This document shows positions 6,246 through 7,056 of a stretch of DNA of 7,056 nt, one piece after another (within the stretch, counting starts at the first letter, position 1; the number at the start of each line of letters is the position of its first letter). This DNA is from Alphaproteobacteria bacterium (GTDB lineage Bacteria > Pseudomonadota > Alphaproteobacteria > GCA-2731375): NCBI GenBank assembly GCA_028281075.1, contig JANQKO010000199.1:1-7056 (forward strand), read 5' to 3'. The notes beneath the pieces are model-generated. The model was not told where the DNA came from. It did no database searches and saw only the letters and a program-made list of their open reading frames with translations. A program made the translations under genes and the position numbers.

Positions 6246-6887
6246 TTATTCCCGGCTGGGGTGAATATCGGCGGCCAGTGCGAGGCGTATAAGTTCCGGC
6301 GTGCTCTTCGCCTGCATCTTACGGCTGATGCGTGACAGGTATACTTCGACCGTTCGGTGACTGATACCCAGACGGGCGGCGATCTCCTTGCGCCGGGCGC
6401 CGCTGACGAGGTGGCGCAGAACTTCCACCTCGCGGTCGGACAGCGACAGGAACCGGTCCGCGGCGATCGAGTCGCGGCTGCGGTGCGCGGCCGGCGGCTG
6501 CGACTCGCGCCGGCCCTGCTCCAGGCTGTCCAGCAGGATCGCCGGCGAGGCCGGGCGCTCGACATAATCGTAGGCACCGGCCCGCAGGGCGCGGACCGCC
6601 AGGCGGACCTCGTTCGGGCCAAGCAGCACCGTCGGCCGCACGGACACGCCACTGCCGCGCAGGTGGTCGAGGACCGCGAACCCGTCCATGTCCGGCAGGT
6701 CCGCGTCAATCAGCAACCCCGAGACCGCGCCGATATCGGCGACATCGAGAAAGTCCCAGGCGCTGAGGTAGCTGGTGGCCGAATAGCCGTTCTCCTCCAG
6801 CAGCGCGGAGAGCGATTCGGCGTCCCGGCGACTGCCGACGACGATCGCGATCTGTCTCGAGTCCGGTCTACAACTGCCTGCCGCCAT
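6246..6887 (-). CDS. FixJ/NarL-family response regulator with degenerate receiver domain
   Basis: From the ATG at 6887 the protein has 213 residues, the normal FixJ size. The receiver domain spans about 12-125, and a LuxR-type helix-turn-helix spans about 146-207 (LSLSDREVEVLRHLVSG, then KEIAARLGISHRTVEVYLSRI, then KMQAKSTPELIRLAL), very close to FixJ. The phosphoacceptor position is kept as D61 in LLIDADLPDMDG. The acidic pair that binds Mg2+ is missing: IVVGSRRDAES at 15-25 replaces the usual IVDDD. The conserved Thr/Ser after strand 4 is not seen in TVLLGPNEV (86-94), and the conserved Lys is Arg111 (YVERP). Phosphorylation may therefore be lost or altered. The longer reading from a TTG at 6938 adds 17 residues without a good ribosome site; at 6887 a GTGAGG is near but closely spaced. 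No kinase gene lies in the window. It likely binds DNA as a dimer; targets unknown. Confidence 0.9.
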   Translation of the reverse strand: MAAGSCRPDSRQIAIVVGSRRDAESLSALLEENGYSATSYLSAWDFLDVADIGAVSGLLIDADLPDMDGFAVLDHLRGSGVSVRPTVLLGPNEVRLAVRALRAGAYDYVERPASPAILLDSLEQGRRESQPPAAHRSRDSIAADRFLSLSDREVEVLRHLVSGARRKEIAARLGISHRTVEVYLSRISRKMQAKSTPELIRLALAADIHPSRE

Positions 6888-7056
6888 CGCCTCACCGCCG
6901 AGCGCGCGGGATTTTCGTCTTCCGCCGGCGCCGGCCAATCTTCCCGCGCCAGGCCCTAAACCGCATCGCTTATACTAGCGCCTGTTGGCGCGCCGCGTCA
7001 GAGTCCGTTTGACAGGTGCGTTGCCGGCCCGCTCCCCCCCCCCGCCACCCAACCAG
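6888..7056. other. Upstream region of the response regulator gene
   Basis: No gene was seen here. On the minus strand TATAAG around 6970-6976 could be a -10 for the response regulator, but no good -35 stands at the right distance. A small inverted repeat GCGCC-TGTT-GGCGC lies near 6979-6992. A TTTGACA at about 7008-7014 on the plus strand has no matching -10 before the edge. A run of ten C is at 7034-7043. Confidence 0.4.

Noticed and set aside
7008..7014. TTTGACA as a plus-strand -35
   Set aside because: No -10 at a suitable distance before the window ends, and the downstream gene is not visible.

Overview
The window is a piece of a high-GC chromosome, most likely from an alphaproteobacterium of the Rhodospirillales kind. 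Four features point there: strong G/C preference at third codon positions, a FixJ-type response regulator, a PAS_5-type sensor protein, and a full CtrA-type box (TTAA-N7-TTAA) in an AT-rich intergenic region. No rRNA, tRNA, transposase, integrase, CRISPR array or phage gene was seen. The genus cannot be named from this sequence.

Left part (1-3589), all on the minus strand and read right to left: an unrecognised 164-residue beta-rich protein; a mandelate racemase/galactarate dehydratase-like member of the enolase superfamily; an NRDE/TANGO2 family protein starting only 4 bases after the previous stop; then, after about 114 bases, a TPR protein that enters a putative 2OG-Fe(II) oxygenase domain and is cut by the left edge of the window. 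The first three look like one transcription unit, and the TPR gene may belong to it. The chemistry suggests acid-sugar catabolism, but nothing in the window fixes the substrate.

Middle part (3590-5172): a small secreted protein on the minus strand (3808-4086) lies divergent to a PAS_5-domain protein on the plus strand (ends 5172). Between them is a markedly AT-rich stretch of about 230 bases (12 G/C of 60 at 4141-4200) carrying the CtrA-like box and a good -10 hexamer. The start of the PAS protein is uncertain.

Right part (5143-7056), minus strand: an orphan FixJ/NarL-type response regulator with a degenerate receiver domain, then a 63-residue helical protein with an excellent ribosome binding site, then a 242-residue protein not recognised with confidence (some GNAT-like features). 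The last one overlaps the PAS gene tail-to-tail by 30 bases. No histidine kinase is visible.

Most of the window looks like ordinary chromosome. The points most worth a second look are the degenerate receiver, the CtrA-type box in the AT-rich island, and the uncharacterised 63/242-residue pair next to two signalling genes. I did not find convincing evidence of a new defence or mobile system.
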